Source of the DNA: Chloroflexota bacterium
Lineage (GTDB): Bacteria > Chloroflexota > Dehalococcoidia > Lucifugimonadales > Lucifugimonadaceae
Assembly: GCA_002718455.1 (NCBI GenBank)
Contig: PBER01000001.1
Location: 20,095 to 53,571, forward strand
DNA: 33,477 nt
Direction of reading: 5' to 3'
Position 1 is the first letter of the stretch; every line of letters starts with the position of its first letter. The position numbers and the translations under genes were made by a program. The notes beneath the pieces are model-generated. The model did no database searches and had not been told where the DNA came from. It saw only the letters and a list, made by a program, of their open reading frames with translations. Shown one piece after another: positions 8,872 through 17,693 of the stretch.

Positions 8872-8962
8872 TTTTTATGATTATTAAAGAAAGTAACAAA
8901 AAAACGGTATGTGTTTGAAATCAAAAATCATTCCTTAAATTGTTATATATATAAATTGCCCA

Positions 8963-10267
8963 TCAAATGGATTTTCTTAGATTTCGAGCAAAAAACCAAG
9001 CAAACCAAGCTTCAAAAAACAACGTTAATCCCCAAGCTAGTCCACCCACCATAGGCCCCGAACTCTTATATAACAATATACCAGTATAAAGACATATAAT
9101 TAATACTCCAAAACGACATATATTTATGTAAATAATAGAAGTTGTTATTTTTGAATCCATAATTAATCCAACATAAAGTTGTTCCATGACCAAAAAAGGA
9201 GGCAAAAATGATAATATTCTAAAAACTAAAAGTGAGTTAGACGCAAATTGATGATCCAGTCCTAAAATTTTTACAAAGATTAGAGAAGAAATGGGGTCAA
9301 CCCAGCCTGCAATTAAGCATATAAACAATGTTATAAATCCAATAATATATGAAAAGTTTCTTATTTTTATATAGTTATATCCATTTGTCAATAAAGATAA
9401 AATAGTTGATTGACAACCATTAATGGCAAAACCTAGTGTTCCAAAAATACCAAAACCTACACTCACTGAAGCAATAGATAATTCGGGATTTTCAAATCTT
9501 GATAAAGTAGCATTTACTAGAGGAAAGGTTATACCTGGCAAAAATGCTGCAAAAAGCAATGGATAAAAAAATTTGAACAAAAATATCATATTTAAGTCTT
9601 TCTGAAAAATTTTACTTTTATAATCCCAAAGTTGTTTTCTAACTAAATATGCAATAAAAATTGTTTCGAGTAAGGTTGCTATTGAAAAAGATAAAATCCC
9701 AATTAAATAACCATCGTATCTCATAAAAAAAATAAATATGGCTATTAATATAGTTGCTATAAAACTAAAAATTGTTCCTCTCCAAATATTTTTAGATTCT
9801 TTTGAAACTATAGCAATTCCATAAAAATGCATTTTCAAAACTAATATGAAAGGAATAAAGAAAGAAAGTTTCAAGGAATGGTTCACTTGTGATAATAAAT
9901 CTCCTGATAAACCAAAAATCAATTTTAACAAATAAATATTTAACGGTGTAAAAAAAATCAAAACAGATAGGATTGTACATAACAATCCAACTAATAAAAC
10001 AAAATAATGGATAGTTATTTTATTAAAGTTTTTATAATAAACTATGGTTAATTGCTGAATCCTTAAATGTGGCAATCCTATAAAAAATATAATAGACATA
10101 GATATTGCGTAAACGCTTATAGACAATTCTGGGTTTTCCGTCCTCCCCATAAAGGAATTCAAGATTGGAGAAAGAAACAAATTTGCCGATAAGCTTATAG
10201 CTGTTGGAATTAGTATAGACAAACCGATTATAAAAAAATTATCAAATTCTAAATATTTTTTTAACAA
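8963..10267 (-). CDS. MATE/ANKH-like multidrug/polysaccharide-flippase superfamily transporter
   Basis: A 434-aa protein with about 12 membrane segments. The two halves are related: ENPELSI occurs at 44-50 and again at 259-265, each just after the first long segment of its half, as expected for the inverted-pair-of-six-helix plan of the MOP superfamily. The sequence looks more like the ANKH (progressive ankylosis)-like or unassigned MATE-like branch than classical NorM, since the usual MATE ion-site residues are not obvious. The substrate cannot be told. Its TTG start follows the AraD1-family stop with one intervening base (TAA-A-TTG), so the two are almost certainly translated together, perhaps linking uptake or export with that enzyme's substrate. 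Confidence 0.7.
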   Translation of the reverse strand: MLKKYLEFDNFFIIGLSILIPTAISLSANLFLSPILNSFMGRTENPELSISVYAISMSIIFFIGLPHLRIQQLTIVYYKNFNKITIHYFVLLVGLLCTILSVLIFFTPLNIYLLKLIFGLSGDLLSQVNHSLKLSFFIPFILVLKMHFYGIAIVSKESKNIWRGTIFSFIATILIAIFIFFMRYDGYLIGILSFSIATLLETIFIAYLVRKQLWDYKSKIFQKDLNMIFLFKFFYPLLFAAFLPGITFPLVNATLSRFENPELSIASVSVGFGIFGTLGFAINGCQSTILSLLTNGYNYIKIRNFSYIIGFITLFICLIAGWVDPISSLIFVKILGLDHQFASNSLLVFRILSFLPPFLVMEQLYVGLIMDSKITTSIIYINICRFGVLIICLYTGILLYKSSGPMVGGLAWGLTLFFEAWFAWFFARNLRKSI

Positions 10268-10268
10268 A

Positions 10269-11300
10269 TTATGCTTTCAATATTGAAAATTTAATATTCC
10301 CAGTTTTAATAACTTTATTTGAAAGAAATCCACTAAATTGATCAGAAGAAATTGTTATCAAATCGTCAGAGTCATATTTCCATTTTCTGGTGGAAAAAGA
10401 TAATTGACTTGTTCCAAAAAAATGTAGATGTATATCTCCAGGGATTCTATGTATGTCATACTTAAAGTGGTGATACTCCATATTTGAAAGACTATGAGAC
10501 ATAAATTCTTCACCTGACTTCAAATTGCCACTATCGTAAATTATTGAACCCTGTCTTTTAACATTACATTGCAAAGTGATATCATCAAAATTCAATTCTG
10601 TATCCAACTCAGGACCTATAGAACAGTTTCTTAATTTTGAGTGTGCTAAATATAGATAATTGATTTTCTCTGTTTCATGGTCAGAAAATTCATTGCCCAA
10701 AGTGAATCCAACACGAATCGGATTTTTATCTTTACTAATGAAATAACAGCCTACTACTTCAGGCTCTTCTCCTCCATCAAGAGAAAAATTAGGTAATTCT
10801 ATTACTTCATTTGGACCTTTTAAATTGTGCCCATTTCCTTTATAAAACCATTCAGGAGCTACTCCTATTTTCCCTTGTGGTGGTTTCCCTCCTTTTAATC
10901 CCATTTGAAACATCTTGGCAGAATCAGTTTGATTTTTATTTTTATCATCTTCATTATGCATCATATCTCTTGATTTTACTGAACCAGTATGAGTCAATCC
11001 GGTCCCAGATATAAATGTTCTATATGGATCTGGATGATCAATGGGCATTAATAACCTGGGAACCCTTTTATCATCTTTATCATTAAGGATATCTTGGTAA
11101 CTAAAGTCTAGTAGTTTAGATTTTTCAGATAAATCATTGATAAAATTATTTAGATCATTCCCATTATTCAAAGAAGCAGATATCAATTCATATGTAGAGC
11201 CATATTGGTTTTCTCCAGAACTTAAGTTTAAAATTTTGTCTCCAGTTAATAAACCAACAATTCTTTTGCCATTACTTTGAGCTAATTGAATTAATTTCAT
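10269..11300 (-). CDS. AraD1/GguC-family protein (fumarylacetoacetate hydrolase fold)
   Basis: The 343-aa product matches the AraD1/GguC branch of the FAH superfamily along its length: FISGTGLTHTGSVKSRDMMH (96-115), GKIGVAPEWFYKGNG (143-157), the metal-site region DGGEEPEVVG (175-184), GNEFSDHETE (202-211), YLYLAHSKLRNCS and the end motif PGDIHLHFFGT. Characterised relatives act on 2-keto-3-deoxy sugar acids such as 2-keto-3-deoxy-L-arabinonate (dehydratase); the exact substrate here is inferred. Start is ATG at 11300 with GAGG about 8 nt upstream. It heads a two-gene unit with the MATE/ANKH-like carrier and is divergent from aroQ across an AT-only inverted repeat. Confidence 0.85.
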   Translation of the reverse strand: MKLIQLAQSNGKRIVGLLTGDKILNLSSGENQYGSTYELISASLNNGNDLNNFINDLSEKSKLLDFSYQDILNDKDDKRVPRLLMPIDHPDPYRTFISGTGLTHTGSVKSRDMMHNEDDKNKNQTDSAKMFQMGLKGGKPPQGKIGVAPEWFYKGNGHNLKGPNEVIELPNFSLDGGEEPEVVGCYFISKDKNPIRVGFTLGNEFSDHETEKINYLYLAHSKLRNCSIGPELDTELNFDDITLQCNVKRQGSIIYDSGNLKSGEEFMSHSLSNMEYHHFKYDIHRIPGDIHLHFFGTSQLSFSTRKWKYDSDDLITISSDQFSGFLSNKVIKTGNIKFSILKA

Positions 11301-11347
11301 CTTCTGCCTCTAATAATTAATAATAGTGAAAAGTAGTAATTATTTTT

Positions 11348-11387
11348 TATATATTATTTTATTCTAATAATAATAAAATAATATATA
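11348..11387. repeat. 16-bp perfect AT-only inverted repeat in the divergent aroQ/AraD1 region
   Basis: The arm TATATATTATTTTATT (11348-11363) is repeated as its exact reverse complement at 11372-11387 with an 8-nt loop. It sits midway between two divergent start codons. It may be an operator or simply a bendable, easily melted promoter element; as the arms hold no G or C, chance is a real possibility. Confidence 0.5.
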
Positions 11388-11414
11388 TAACAAATTTCAA
11401 AATAATATTACAAA

Positions 11415-11837
11415 ATGAAAAAAATATTGGTTATTAACGGACCTAACTTAAATATGCTCGGGAAAAGAGAACAAAAAATCTATGGTGATAAAACGCTTGA
11501 AAAAATCAATGCTTCTTTAAATGTATTAGCAAAATCAAAAAATATTGATTTAGAATTCTTTCAAAGTAATCATGAAGGTGAAATAATTGATAAAATCCAT
11601 AATTTAAATAGCAAAATAGATGGTTGTATTATAAATGCTGGTGCCTTGACTCATTCTTCAACTGCACTCCACGATGCCATAAAATCAGTAGAATTCCCGT
11701 TCATAGAAGTTCATATGTCTAATATTTATGCCCGAAAAGAATCATGGAGACATACATCACTGATTTCTCCAGTTGTTGTAGGTACAATTCAAGGATTTGG
11801 TGAAGACAGTTATAAGGTTGCTCTAGATCTTATTTAA
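11415..11837 (+). CDS. aroQ: 3-Dehydroquinate dehydratase, type II
   Basis: Catalyses loss of water from 3-dehydroquinate to give 3-dehydroshikimate in the shikimate route to aromatic amino acids. The 140-aa product has the compact flavodoxin-like form of type II enzymes: NGPNLNMLGKRE at 8-19 with Arg18, catalytic Tyr23 in KIYG, NAGALTH (74-80), catalytic His100 in EVHMSN, and ARKESWRHTS (106-115) that binds substrate. All expected residues are present. The ATG has no visible ribosome binding site. It ends 7 bp from the convergent nitroreductase gene. Confidence 0.96.
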   Translation: MKKILVINGPNLNMLGKREQKIYGDKTLEKINASLNVLAKSKNIDLEFFQSNHEGEIIDKIHNLNSKIDGCIINAGALTHSSTALHDAIKSVEFPFIEVHMSNIYARKESWRHTSLISPVVVGTIQGFGEDSYKVALDLI

Positions 11838-11844
11838 AAACTAA

Positions 11845-12372
11845 TTAGAAATTTTCTCCCCATTTTTCTAGAGAAAAATGATTTTCCATTTTATTTCTTG
11901 TTCGTTCTTTAGGCGTTTCGGAAGAGTCGGCCTTGTGTCCAACAACTAACAAAAAAGCAATCTTACTTTCATCAGGGATTGAAATAGCTTGTTTTACTAA
12001 TTCTTCGTCCCATCCTCCAATTGGATGAGTTTCTAAATGTAATTCTGTTGCTTTCAACATAGCATTTTGTCCAGAAAAGCCTATGTCTAGAAATATTTTA
12101 GGGTTAAAATCATCTTCAATTATTGTTGTAGCAAAAACCAAAATTAATCCAGCATTTTTTGCCCATATTTGATTGCCTCCTGATAACGCAGAAATAATTT
12201 TATTGAAGTTTTTAGTTCCATGCTCTATTCCAATAATCTTCCAGGGTTGACCATTTCTTGATGATGGAGCCCACATACTTGCATCTATTATTTCTTTTAT
12301 CATTTGAGATGAAAGTTTCTTAGGTAAAAATGATACTGAACTTTTTCTTTTATAAATAAAATCCTTAGACAT
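11845..12372 (-). CDS. Nitroreductase-family FMN oxidoreductase
   Basis: A 175-aa single-domain nitroreductase-fold protein. Seen are the FMN-binding N-terminal arginines in YKRKSSVSF (7-15), the segment ASMWAPSSRNGQPWKI (31-46), which contacts FMN phosphate, and GFSGQNAMLKATEL with a central NAML helix. The C-terminal G-x-x-P/S segment is replaced by VVGHKADS, which is normal for short members. Such enzymes reduce nitro compounds, quinones or unsaturated substrates with NAD(P)H as dimers; the natural substrate is unknown. ATG at 12372 is preceded by AAGG at good spacing. Divergent from the NIPSNAP gene. Confidence 0.85.
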   Translation of the reverse strand: MSKDFIYKRKSSVSFLPKKLSSQMIKEIIDASMWAPSSRNGQPWKIIGIEHGTKNFNKIISALSGGNQIWAKNAGLILVFATTIIEDDFNPKIFLDIGFSGQNAMLKATELHLETHPIGGWDEELVKQAISIPDESKIAFLLVVGHKADSSETPKERTRNKMENHFSLEKWGENF

Positions 12373-12464
12373 ATTAACCTTATCGTTTAATTGTGATGTT
12401 GAATTTGACTGTAATTATTTTACTATAAAATATAACAGAAATAACATTTCAAAAAGGATATAAA

Positions 12465-13079
12465 GTGATTTATGAGTTTAGAACTTATCAAATATCTACG
12501 GGAAGTTTAAATAATGTATTAGACAAATTCCGGGAAAAAATAAATGCTAGAAATAAAATATCAAAATTAGGGGCTTTTTGGTACACAGAAATTGGTCCGC
12601 TGAATGAAATAATTCATGTATGGCCTTATGATGATATGGAACATAGAAATAGATCTAGAGAACAAGCAATTAAAGACAAAGTATGGCCTCCAGATTCAGC
12701 TAAATATATGGTTACAATGAATACGGAGTTTTGGAAACCAGTTTCATTTAGTCCAGAATGGAATGAAAGGCATATAGGTCCTTTTTTTGAAATGCGAATT
12801 TATACTTTTCCTTTTAATGAAATTGACAAAATGCTTCCAGCTTGGGAAAAAAAAATAGACGATAGAAATAAATTGGCTCCCTTGGTGGGCGCATTTATTT
12901 CAGAAGTTGGAGATGTAAACAAATTTATGCATATATGGGCCTACAAAAGTCTTCAACATAGAACAGAAGCAAGAGAAAAATTTGCATCTATTGGATGGCC
13001 TCCAAAATCCGAAGCTAAACCCCCTGTTAAAATGGAAAATAAAATAGTCTTGCCTAGTGATTTTTCACCAATTCAGTAA
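12465..13079 (+). CDS. Tandem NIPSNAP-domain protein
   Basis: The 204-aa product consists of two NIPSNAP (dimeric alpha/beta-barrel) domains, at about 1-95 and 107-200. Each begins with the same strand pattern (IYEFRTYQI and FEMRIYTFP), passes through G-A-F/W-x-(T/S)-E-(I/V)-G and ends in a W-x-Y-D/K-(D/S)-(M/L)-(E/Q)-H-R motif (WPYDDMEHR, WAYKSLQHR). Bacterial NIPSNAP proteins are common but mostly uncharacterised; many resemble monooxygenases or isomerases of the same fold. GTG start at 12465, chosen because AAGGA lies 6 nt upstream and the first strand follows at once. It ends 3 bp from the convergent trmL. Confidence 0.88.
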   Translation: MIYEFRTYQISTGSLNNVLDKFREKINARNKISKLGAFWYTEIGPLNEIIHVWPYDDMEHRNRSREQAIKDKVWPPDSAKYMVTMNTEFWKPVSFSPEWNERHIGPFFEMRIYTFPFNEIDKMLPAWEKKIDDRNKLAPLVGAFISEVGDVNKFMHIWAYKSLQHRTEAREKFASIGWPPKSEAKPPVKMENKIVLPSDFSPIQ

Positions 13080-13082
13080 ATT

Positions 13083-13541
13083 CTATGAACCAATAAAATT
13101 TGATTGCCTCCAACACTCGTAAGCAACTACAGAAACAGAATTACAGATATTGAGTGATCTTATAGAAGGAGCCATTGGTATCTTTATAATATTATTAGGA
13201 TTGTATGCATCCAAAATTTCAGGATCTAAGCCTTTACTCTCTGGGCCAAAAATGAATGTGTCATTAATAGTAAAATCACATTCTGAATAATATTTTTCAG
13301 CTGAAGTATCTGTAAGATATATATTTGAGTTATCAATATAACTAATACATTCTGATAAATTCTTGCAAATTCTTACATCACACAAATCAAAATAATCAAG
13401 TGCAGCTCTTCTAAGATTACTATTGTTTAAATCAAATCCTAGAGGTTTTATAAGAAAAAGATTTGCATTTAAATTGGCGCATAATCTTATTATATTTCCT
13501 GTATTATGCGGTATTTCAGGATTATAAAGAACTATATTTAT
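13083..13541 (-). CDS. trmL: tRNA (cytidine/uridine-34-2'-O)-methyltransferase TrmL, apparent ATA start
   Basis: SPOUT-class enzyme that 2'-O-methylates the wobble base of certain leucine tRNAs. Read from 13541 the product is 152 aa, normal for Trm[21 protein letters not shown] at 2-21, KPLGFDL, then [23 protein letters not shown] and a C-terminal trefoil-knot helix. The frame has a stop at 13557-13559 and no ATG, GTG or TTG between it and 13385; a start at the TTG there would remove the whole conserved N-terminus. ATA at 13539-13541 lies exactly where Met is expected, 7 nt after AGGAG, and overlaps the stop of the upstream gene as ATAA. A base error turning ATG into ATA would explain it equally well. 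Confidence 0.85.
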   Translation of the reverse strand: MNIVLYNPEIPHNTGNIIRLCANLNANLFLIKPLGFDLNNSNLRRAALDYFDLCDVRICKNLSECISYIDNSNIYLTDTSAEKYYSECDFTINDTFIFGPESKGLDPEILDAYNPNNIIKIPMAPSIRSLNICNSVSVVAYECWRQSNFIGS

Positions 13542-15586
13542 CTTCCCACTCCTATTTCATTATTAATTTGTTTTTGAAGTAATTCAATATCATCAGCGGG
13601 AAGATTGCAAACATTGTTTTTACACAAATAAACAGTTGTTTTTTTATTATTTGTTCTACCTTTAAAAAGAGGTGAATCAAAACTATTATCATCTAAATCA
13701 TTTGCAACGATTATAGAATTTGGGATATAAGTTGATAGTATCAACTTTTTTGCTTCACGAAAGTAATCACTCTCCCTATCCCCTGTAAAAACAATATCGA
13801 TATTATCATCGTGTAATTCTGAATATAATAAAAACCAATTTGGTGTGTCTAATGGTGAATTCGTTAATATTGGAGAAACTTTTTCCATTGATTTGTTTAC
13901 TATAGAAAAATATTTTTGTTCATTATTCATTCTATATAATTTATAACAATTGGAAGCAGCTATTGCAGCTGCGTTAGGCATCATAGGATCATAAAATGAT
14001 CTTGGCCTTAAAATTAAATCTGACATTTCAGTCGTATCAAAAAAAACCTTCTCTTTTTCATCCCAAAAATTTTCAATTGTTTCATCACAGAAATTCTTAG
14101 CTAGGTGATACCATTTTGATGATAATGTAGAATTGTATAAATCGAGTAAAGCTCTCGTAAAATAAGAATAATCTTCAAGGAATGATTGTGAATAACCAAT
14201 GCTATGAAACAATAATTTTCCCTTAGTAAGATTTTTCATTATTGAATAGGTAGTATTTTCTGCTTGATCTAGATAGATTTGATTTTCAGTTGCATCATAA
14301 GATTTGCATAATCCTGAAATTACTAGAGAATTCCAAGATAATATAATTTTTTTATCAATATTAGGTTTAATTTCTTTTTCTTTGTATGAAATCATTTTTG
14401 ATTTTACCAATTCAATAGATTTATTTATTGAATCCACATCTTTATTAAATTTCTCAGAAATATCCTTAATTGAACTCTTTATACTTAATATATTTTTACC
14501 ATCTAAATCCCCTTCAGGGGTAATATCCCATAATTTCTTAACCATAGTAAATTCATCTTTAGATAAAATTGTTTCTAATTGATGATAATCCCATAAATAA
14601 AATTTACCTTCTTCGCCATCTGAATCTGCGTCTTGACTTGAAAAAAACAAATTTTTATCATTTTTCATTTCCTTAAGTAAAAATGAAATATTTTGCTTAA
14701 TGTTAATTAATATTTCTTTATTCTTGGTTATTTGATATGAAATAGATAATAACCTTATTAGTAGGCCATTATCATATAGCATTTTTTCAAAATGAGGTAT
14801 TTTCCACGCTCTATCAGTAGAATATCTAGAAAATCCACCTCTTAGTTGATCAAATAACCCTCCTGTAATCATTGAACCTAATGATAATTGAGCCATATCT
14901 AAATAATCATCGTGATTATATCTTTTAGATAATTTAAGTAAAATTTCTAGTTTAGATACCTCTGGAAACTTAGGTTTTATACCAAAACCACCTTTTTCAT
15001 AGTCAAAAATGTTATTTATTTCATCTGACATTTTGTCATATAGGTTATGAACTTTTATCTTTTGTGTACTACTTTGTGTAAAATATTTCTTTAGGTTTTC
15101 ATATACGAGTTCTGAGTGCTTATATACGCTCTCTTTATCTCTTGAATATATTTCTATAATTTTTGCTAAAACTTCAGTAAATGATGGATAATGACTATTT
15201 GGCTTAGCTGGGAAATAAGTTCCAGCAAAAAATGGCATCCCCTTTTCATTTAGAAACAATGTCGCAGGCCATCCTCCGCTACCCGCAATCATTTGTACTG
15301 CAGCCATGTATAAAGAATCTATATCTGGCCTTTCCTCTCTATCAACTTTTACAGAAATAAAATTTTTGTTTAATATATCAGCAGTGAATTTATCCTGAAA
15401 AGACTCTTTTTCCATTACATGACACCAATGGCAACTTGAGTATCCTATAGATAAAAAAATTGGTAGGTTCAGTTTTTTTGATAATTGAAATACTTCTTCT
15501 GACCATGGATACCAATTTACAGGATTCGTTGAGTGTTGTAAAAGATATTCTGATTTCTCAAAAGCTAGTTTATTTTTATTTTTCAA
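13538..15586 (-). CDS. YyaL/SSP411-type thioredoxin-domain protein (DUF255)
   Basis: The 682-aa product has an N-terminal thioredoxin-like domain (1-160) and a long alpha/alpha-barrel, glycosidase-like region (170-660). The signature [13 protein letters not shown] is at 46-58, with the redox-type pair Cys52 and Cys55; [26 protein letters not shown]-like and [20 protein letters not shown] segments are all present. Proteins of this family occur in all domains and their reaction is not settled; a role in sugar or nucleotide-sugar metabolism or protein folding has been proposed. TTG start at 15586 with AAGGA 7 nt upstream. It lies 10 bp after xth and overlaps trmL, forming a three-gene leftward run. 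Confidence 0.9.
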   Translation of the reverse strand: MKNKNKLAFEKSEYLLQHSTNPVNWYPWSEEVFQLSKKLNLPIFLSIGYSSCHWCHVMEKESFQDKFTADILNKNFISVKVDREERPDIDSLYMAAVQMIAGSGGWPATLFLNEKGMPFFAGTYFPAKPNSHYPSFTEVLAKIIEIYSRDKESVYKHSELVYENLKKYFTQSSTQKIKVHNLYDKMSDEINNIFDYEKGGFGIKPKFPEVSKLEILLKLSKRYNHDDYLDMAQLSLGSMITGGLFDQLRGGFSRYSTDRAWKIPHFEKMLYDNGLLIRLLSISYQITKNKEILINIKQNISFLLKEMKNDKNLFFSSQDADSDGEEGKFYLWDYHQLETILSKDEFTMVKKLWDITPEGDLDGKNILSIKSSIKDISEKFNKDVDSINKSIELVKSKMISYKEKEIKPNIDKKIILSWNSLVISGLCKSYDATENQIYLDQAENTTYSIMKNLTKGKLLFHSIGYSQSFLEDYSYFTRALLDLYNSTLSSKWYHLAKNFCDETIENFWDEKEKVFFDTTEMSDLILRPRSFYDPMMPNAAAIAASNCYKLYRMNNEQKYFSIVNKSMEKVSPILTNSPLDTPNWFLLYSELHDDNIDIVFTGDRESDYFREAKKLILSTYIPNSIIVANDLDDNSFDSPLFKGRTNNKKTTVYLCKNNVCNLPADDIELLQKQINNEIGVGR

Positions 15587-15596
15587 AGGATCATCC

Positions 15597-16352
15597 TTAA
15601 AAATCTATATCAATAGCAATTGGACAATGATCTGAGCCCATAATCTCCGAATATATAAATGCATTATTCAAGTTTTCTTTTAAACTTTTTGAAATACAAA
15701 AATAATCAATTCTCCATCCGATATTTCTTTCTCTCGCTCTTCTCATATAACTCCACCAAGTATAATTATCTCCTTCGGAGTTAAAAAATCTAAAAGTGTC
15801 TATAAATTCATTGGAGACAATATTATCAAATCCTATTCTTTCTTCTTTAGTGAAGCCAGCATTTCTGGTATTTGATTTAGGATTTTTCAAATCAATTTCT
15901 TTATGAGCTACATTTAGGTCTCCACAAAATATAACAGGCTTATCCAATTGTAATTCATTAACGTAAGACAAAAAATCTACATCCCATTCTTGTTGTCTAT
16001 ATCCTAATCTAGAAAGATCACGCTTGGAATTGGGTGTATAGACATTAACAAGATAAAAATCTTGATATTCCAATGTGATCACTCTTCCTTCATCATCATG
16101 TTTAGATATACCTAAACCATAATTCTCGTTTAATGGAATATCTTTTGATAAAACAAGAGTTCCTGAATAACCCTTTTTTTCAGCACTATTCCAATATTGA
16201 GTATAATCAGGAGTAATCAAATCAACCTGATCAGTAGATGCTTTAGTTTCTTGAATACAAAAAATATCAGCGTCTATGTTTTGAAAGAAAGTCATGAAAT
16301 CCTTTTTTAAACATGCTCTGATACCGTTAACATTCCAAGAAACTATTTTCAT
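15597..16352 (-). CDS. xth: Exodeoxyribonuclease III / AP endonuclease
   Basis: Class II AP endonuclease and 3'-5' exonuclease of base-excision repair. The 251-aa product carries the complete EEP-family set: Asn7 in SWNVNGIRA, Glu35 in IQETK, the Y-T-P-N-S segment, [12 protein letters not shown] with catalytic Asp/Asn, WRIDYF and the terminal GSDHCPI with His242. Length and motifs are those of XthA/ExoA. It starts with ATG at 16352, with AGGAG 5 nt upstream, and begins the leftward run xth, YyaL-type gene, trmL. It works downstream of uracil-DNA glycosylase, which is also in the window. Confidence 0.95.
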   Translation of the reverse strand: MKIVSWNVNGIRACLKKDFMTFFQNIDADIFCIQETKASTDQVDLITPDYTQYWNSAEKKGYSGTLVLSKDIPLNENYGLGISKHDDEGRVITLEYQDFYLVNVYTPNSKRDLSRLGYRQQEWDVDFLSYVNELQLDKPVIFCGDLNVAHKEIDLKNPKSNTRNAGFTKEERIGFDNIVSNEFIDTFRFFNSEGDNYTWWSYMRRARERNIGWRIDYFCISKSLKENLNNAFIYSEIMGSDHCPIAIDIDF

Positions 16353-16437
16353 ACATACTCCTATAGATATTTATTTGAATGACTAAAAAATCTATTAGCC
16401 ATAGGATTAATTATCAATTAATAACAAATGATGTCAA

Positions 16438-16535
16438 TTTTGACCAATTTTTAAATTCTAAAGTGTAAAAATTCTTTATATTTTTTCAATTTTCTCGACC
16501 AAACTTGTAATAAAATTTATATTTTTTTGACCAAT
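16438..16535. repeat. Three GACCAA repeats upstream of the unknown 344-aa gene
   Basis: The decamer TTTGACCAAT occurs in direct orientation at 16439-16448 and 16526-16535, with a variant CTCGACCAAAC at 16494-16504 between them. The rest of the 238-bp gap is almost pure AT. The third copy supplies the -35 box of the predicted promoter, so binding there would affect transcription. These could be operator sites, perhaps for the product of the gene they precede. Confidence 0.45.
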
Positions 16536-16555
16536 AAATAGTATATATTTATATT
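16527..16555 (+). promoter_or_regulatory. Predicted sigma-70-type promoter of the 344-aa gene
   Basis: A -35 box TTGACC (16527-16532) and a -10 box TATATT (16550-16555) are separated by exactly 17 bp. The likely transcript start, near 16562, leaves a leader of about 30 nt before the ATG at 16591. No ribosome binding site precedes that ATG. Confidence 0.45.
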
Positions 16556-16590
16556 GAAAAAGATAAAAATAATCAATTTTAATAAACTAA

Positions 16591-17625
16591 ATGGACAAAT
16601 TTAAATCAATTTTTAACTATAAAAAAGGTAGCATAGGGCTCGGAAACTCTCGAGAAAAAAAGGAGTTTTTGCAGGCAATGGCATTTATGTACATAGCTTC
16701 CTGTGGGGGTGAAGCAAGGTATAGGGACGTTATAGAGGCTATAGAGATAAAGATAGACTCCAAAATAGCACGAAGAAACATTAGAGGTGCGATCACAGAC
16801 TTAAAAGACCGATATCCAGTCGAATATCTTCAAAATAAACAAATTGAATATCTTAAGATAAATAAAAATAAACTAAAAAAAGAAATTTTATCCAAATCTC
16901 AATCAAACATAATCAAACATTTATATAAATCTTCAAGTGATATCAGAAATTTTTTCCTTAATGATTTTTATATCAATGAACGTCAGTTTTATAGATATAT
17001 GAATGGAGAAAGAGTAATAATAAACGAAGAGAAAATTCTGACCTTAGCAGCTTATATTTCAACAAAATTAGCTGATGATAAAAGATTTAAGTACTACCCC
17101 ACTTTTAGTTTGGAATTATTGGAATCCCAAATAGGATATATTTTTTGTAAAACTACCCCCCTGATAGTGGTAAATCCAAAATTAGAAGAAATTTTAGCTC
17201 TAAGTTTTATGATGAATTCAAAATTATTGTTTTTTTATCTTACTAGATTATCTAAAGAATTGAACTTTTCATCTGAAGAAGCATTTGAAATTATAACTAC
17301 TCTATCTAAAGAGGAAACAAGAAATATTTCATTTGATTTAAATAATTACAAAAATTTTTATAATATGATGGATGAAAACGGAGATTTTATAGACATACAA
17401 ACTATAGAACGCTCCGGACAGTTAGGAATAAAAGAAAAAATTAAATTAATTCCACAGATTGAAAAGGATATTTTTTCTTCTATGCCTTTATTGTTTATAG
17501 AATGTTGGGAACTTTCAAAATCCCTTCTTGAAAAACTTCGGATTGAAATTAACAGACAACACAATAATAAGACAATTAGGAAAAGAGATTTGTTAAACGA
17601 TAAACTTGCTAGTTATTTTCAATAA
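16591..17625 (+). CDS. Unknown protein with a probable N-terminal winged-helix domain
   Basis: I do not recognise this 344-aa product. Residues 22-80 read as a compact three-helix plus wing unit: EFLQAMAFMYIASCGGEARY, then RDVIEAIEIK, then IARRNIRGAITDLKDRY as a basic recognition-like helix. A second helical unit at 115-165 contains RQFYRYMNGERVIINEEKI, which also resembles a helix-turn-helix (compare Cro/C1-type R-x-x-x-Y/W-x-x-G). The rest (170-344) is helical and ends in a basic tail. No enzyme motif, signal peptide or membrane segment is seen. Its predicted promoter overlaps repeated GACCAA motifs, which suggests autoregulation. It is followed by bioY after about 68 bp. A transcription regulator or a small defence/replication protein are both possible; neither is shown. 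Confidence 0.65.
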   Translation: MDKFKSIFNYKKGSIGLGNSREKKEFLQAMAFMYIASCGGEARYRDVIEAIEIKIDSKIARRNIRGAITDLKDRYPVEYLQNKQIEYLKINKNKLKKEILSKSQSNIIKHLYKSSSDIRNFFLNDFYINERQFYRYMNGERVIINEEKILTLAAYISTKLADDKRFKYYPTFSLELLESQIGYIFCKTTPLIVVNPKLEEILALSFMMNSKLLFFYLTRLSKELNFSSEEAFEIITTLSKEETRNISFDLNNYKNFYNMMDENGDFIDIQTIERSGQLGIKEKIKLIPQIEKDIFSSMPLLFIECWELSKSLLEKLRIEINRQHNNKTIRKRDLLNDKLASYFQ

Positions 17626-17693
17626 AATATATTAAATTACAAAGAATTTATAATATCATAATTTAAGTTGTTTAAACAAAAAGGTGGCGAATC

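Noticed and set aside
17668-17679. TTGTTTAAACAA before bioY as a BirA biotin operator
   Set aside because: BirA sites as I know them have two half-sites with a spacer of about 15 bp; this is a short continuous palindrome, so only its presence is noted.
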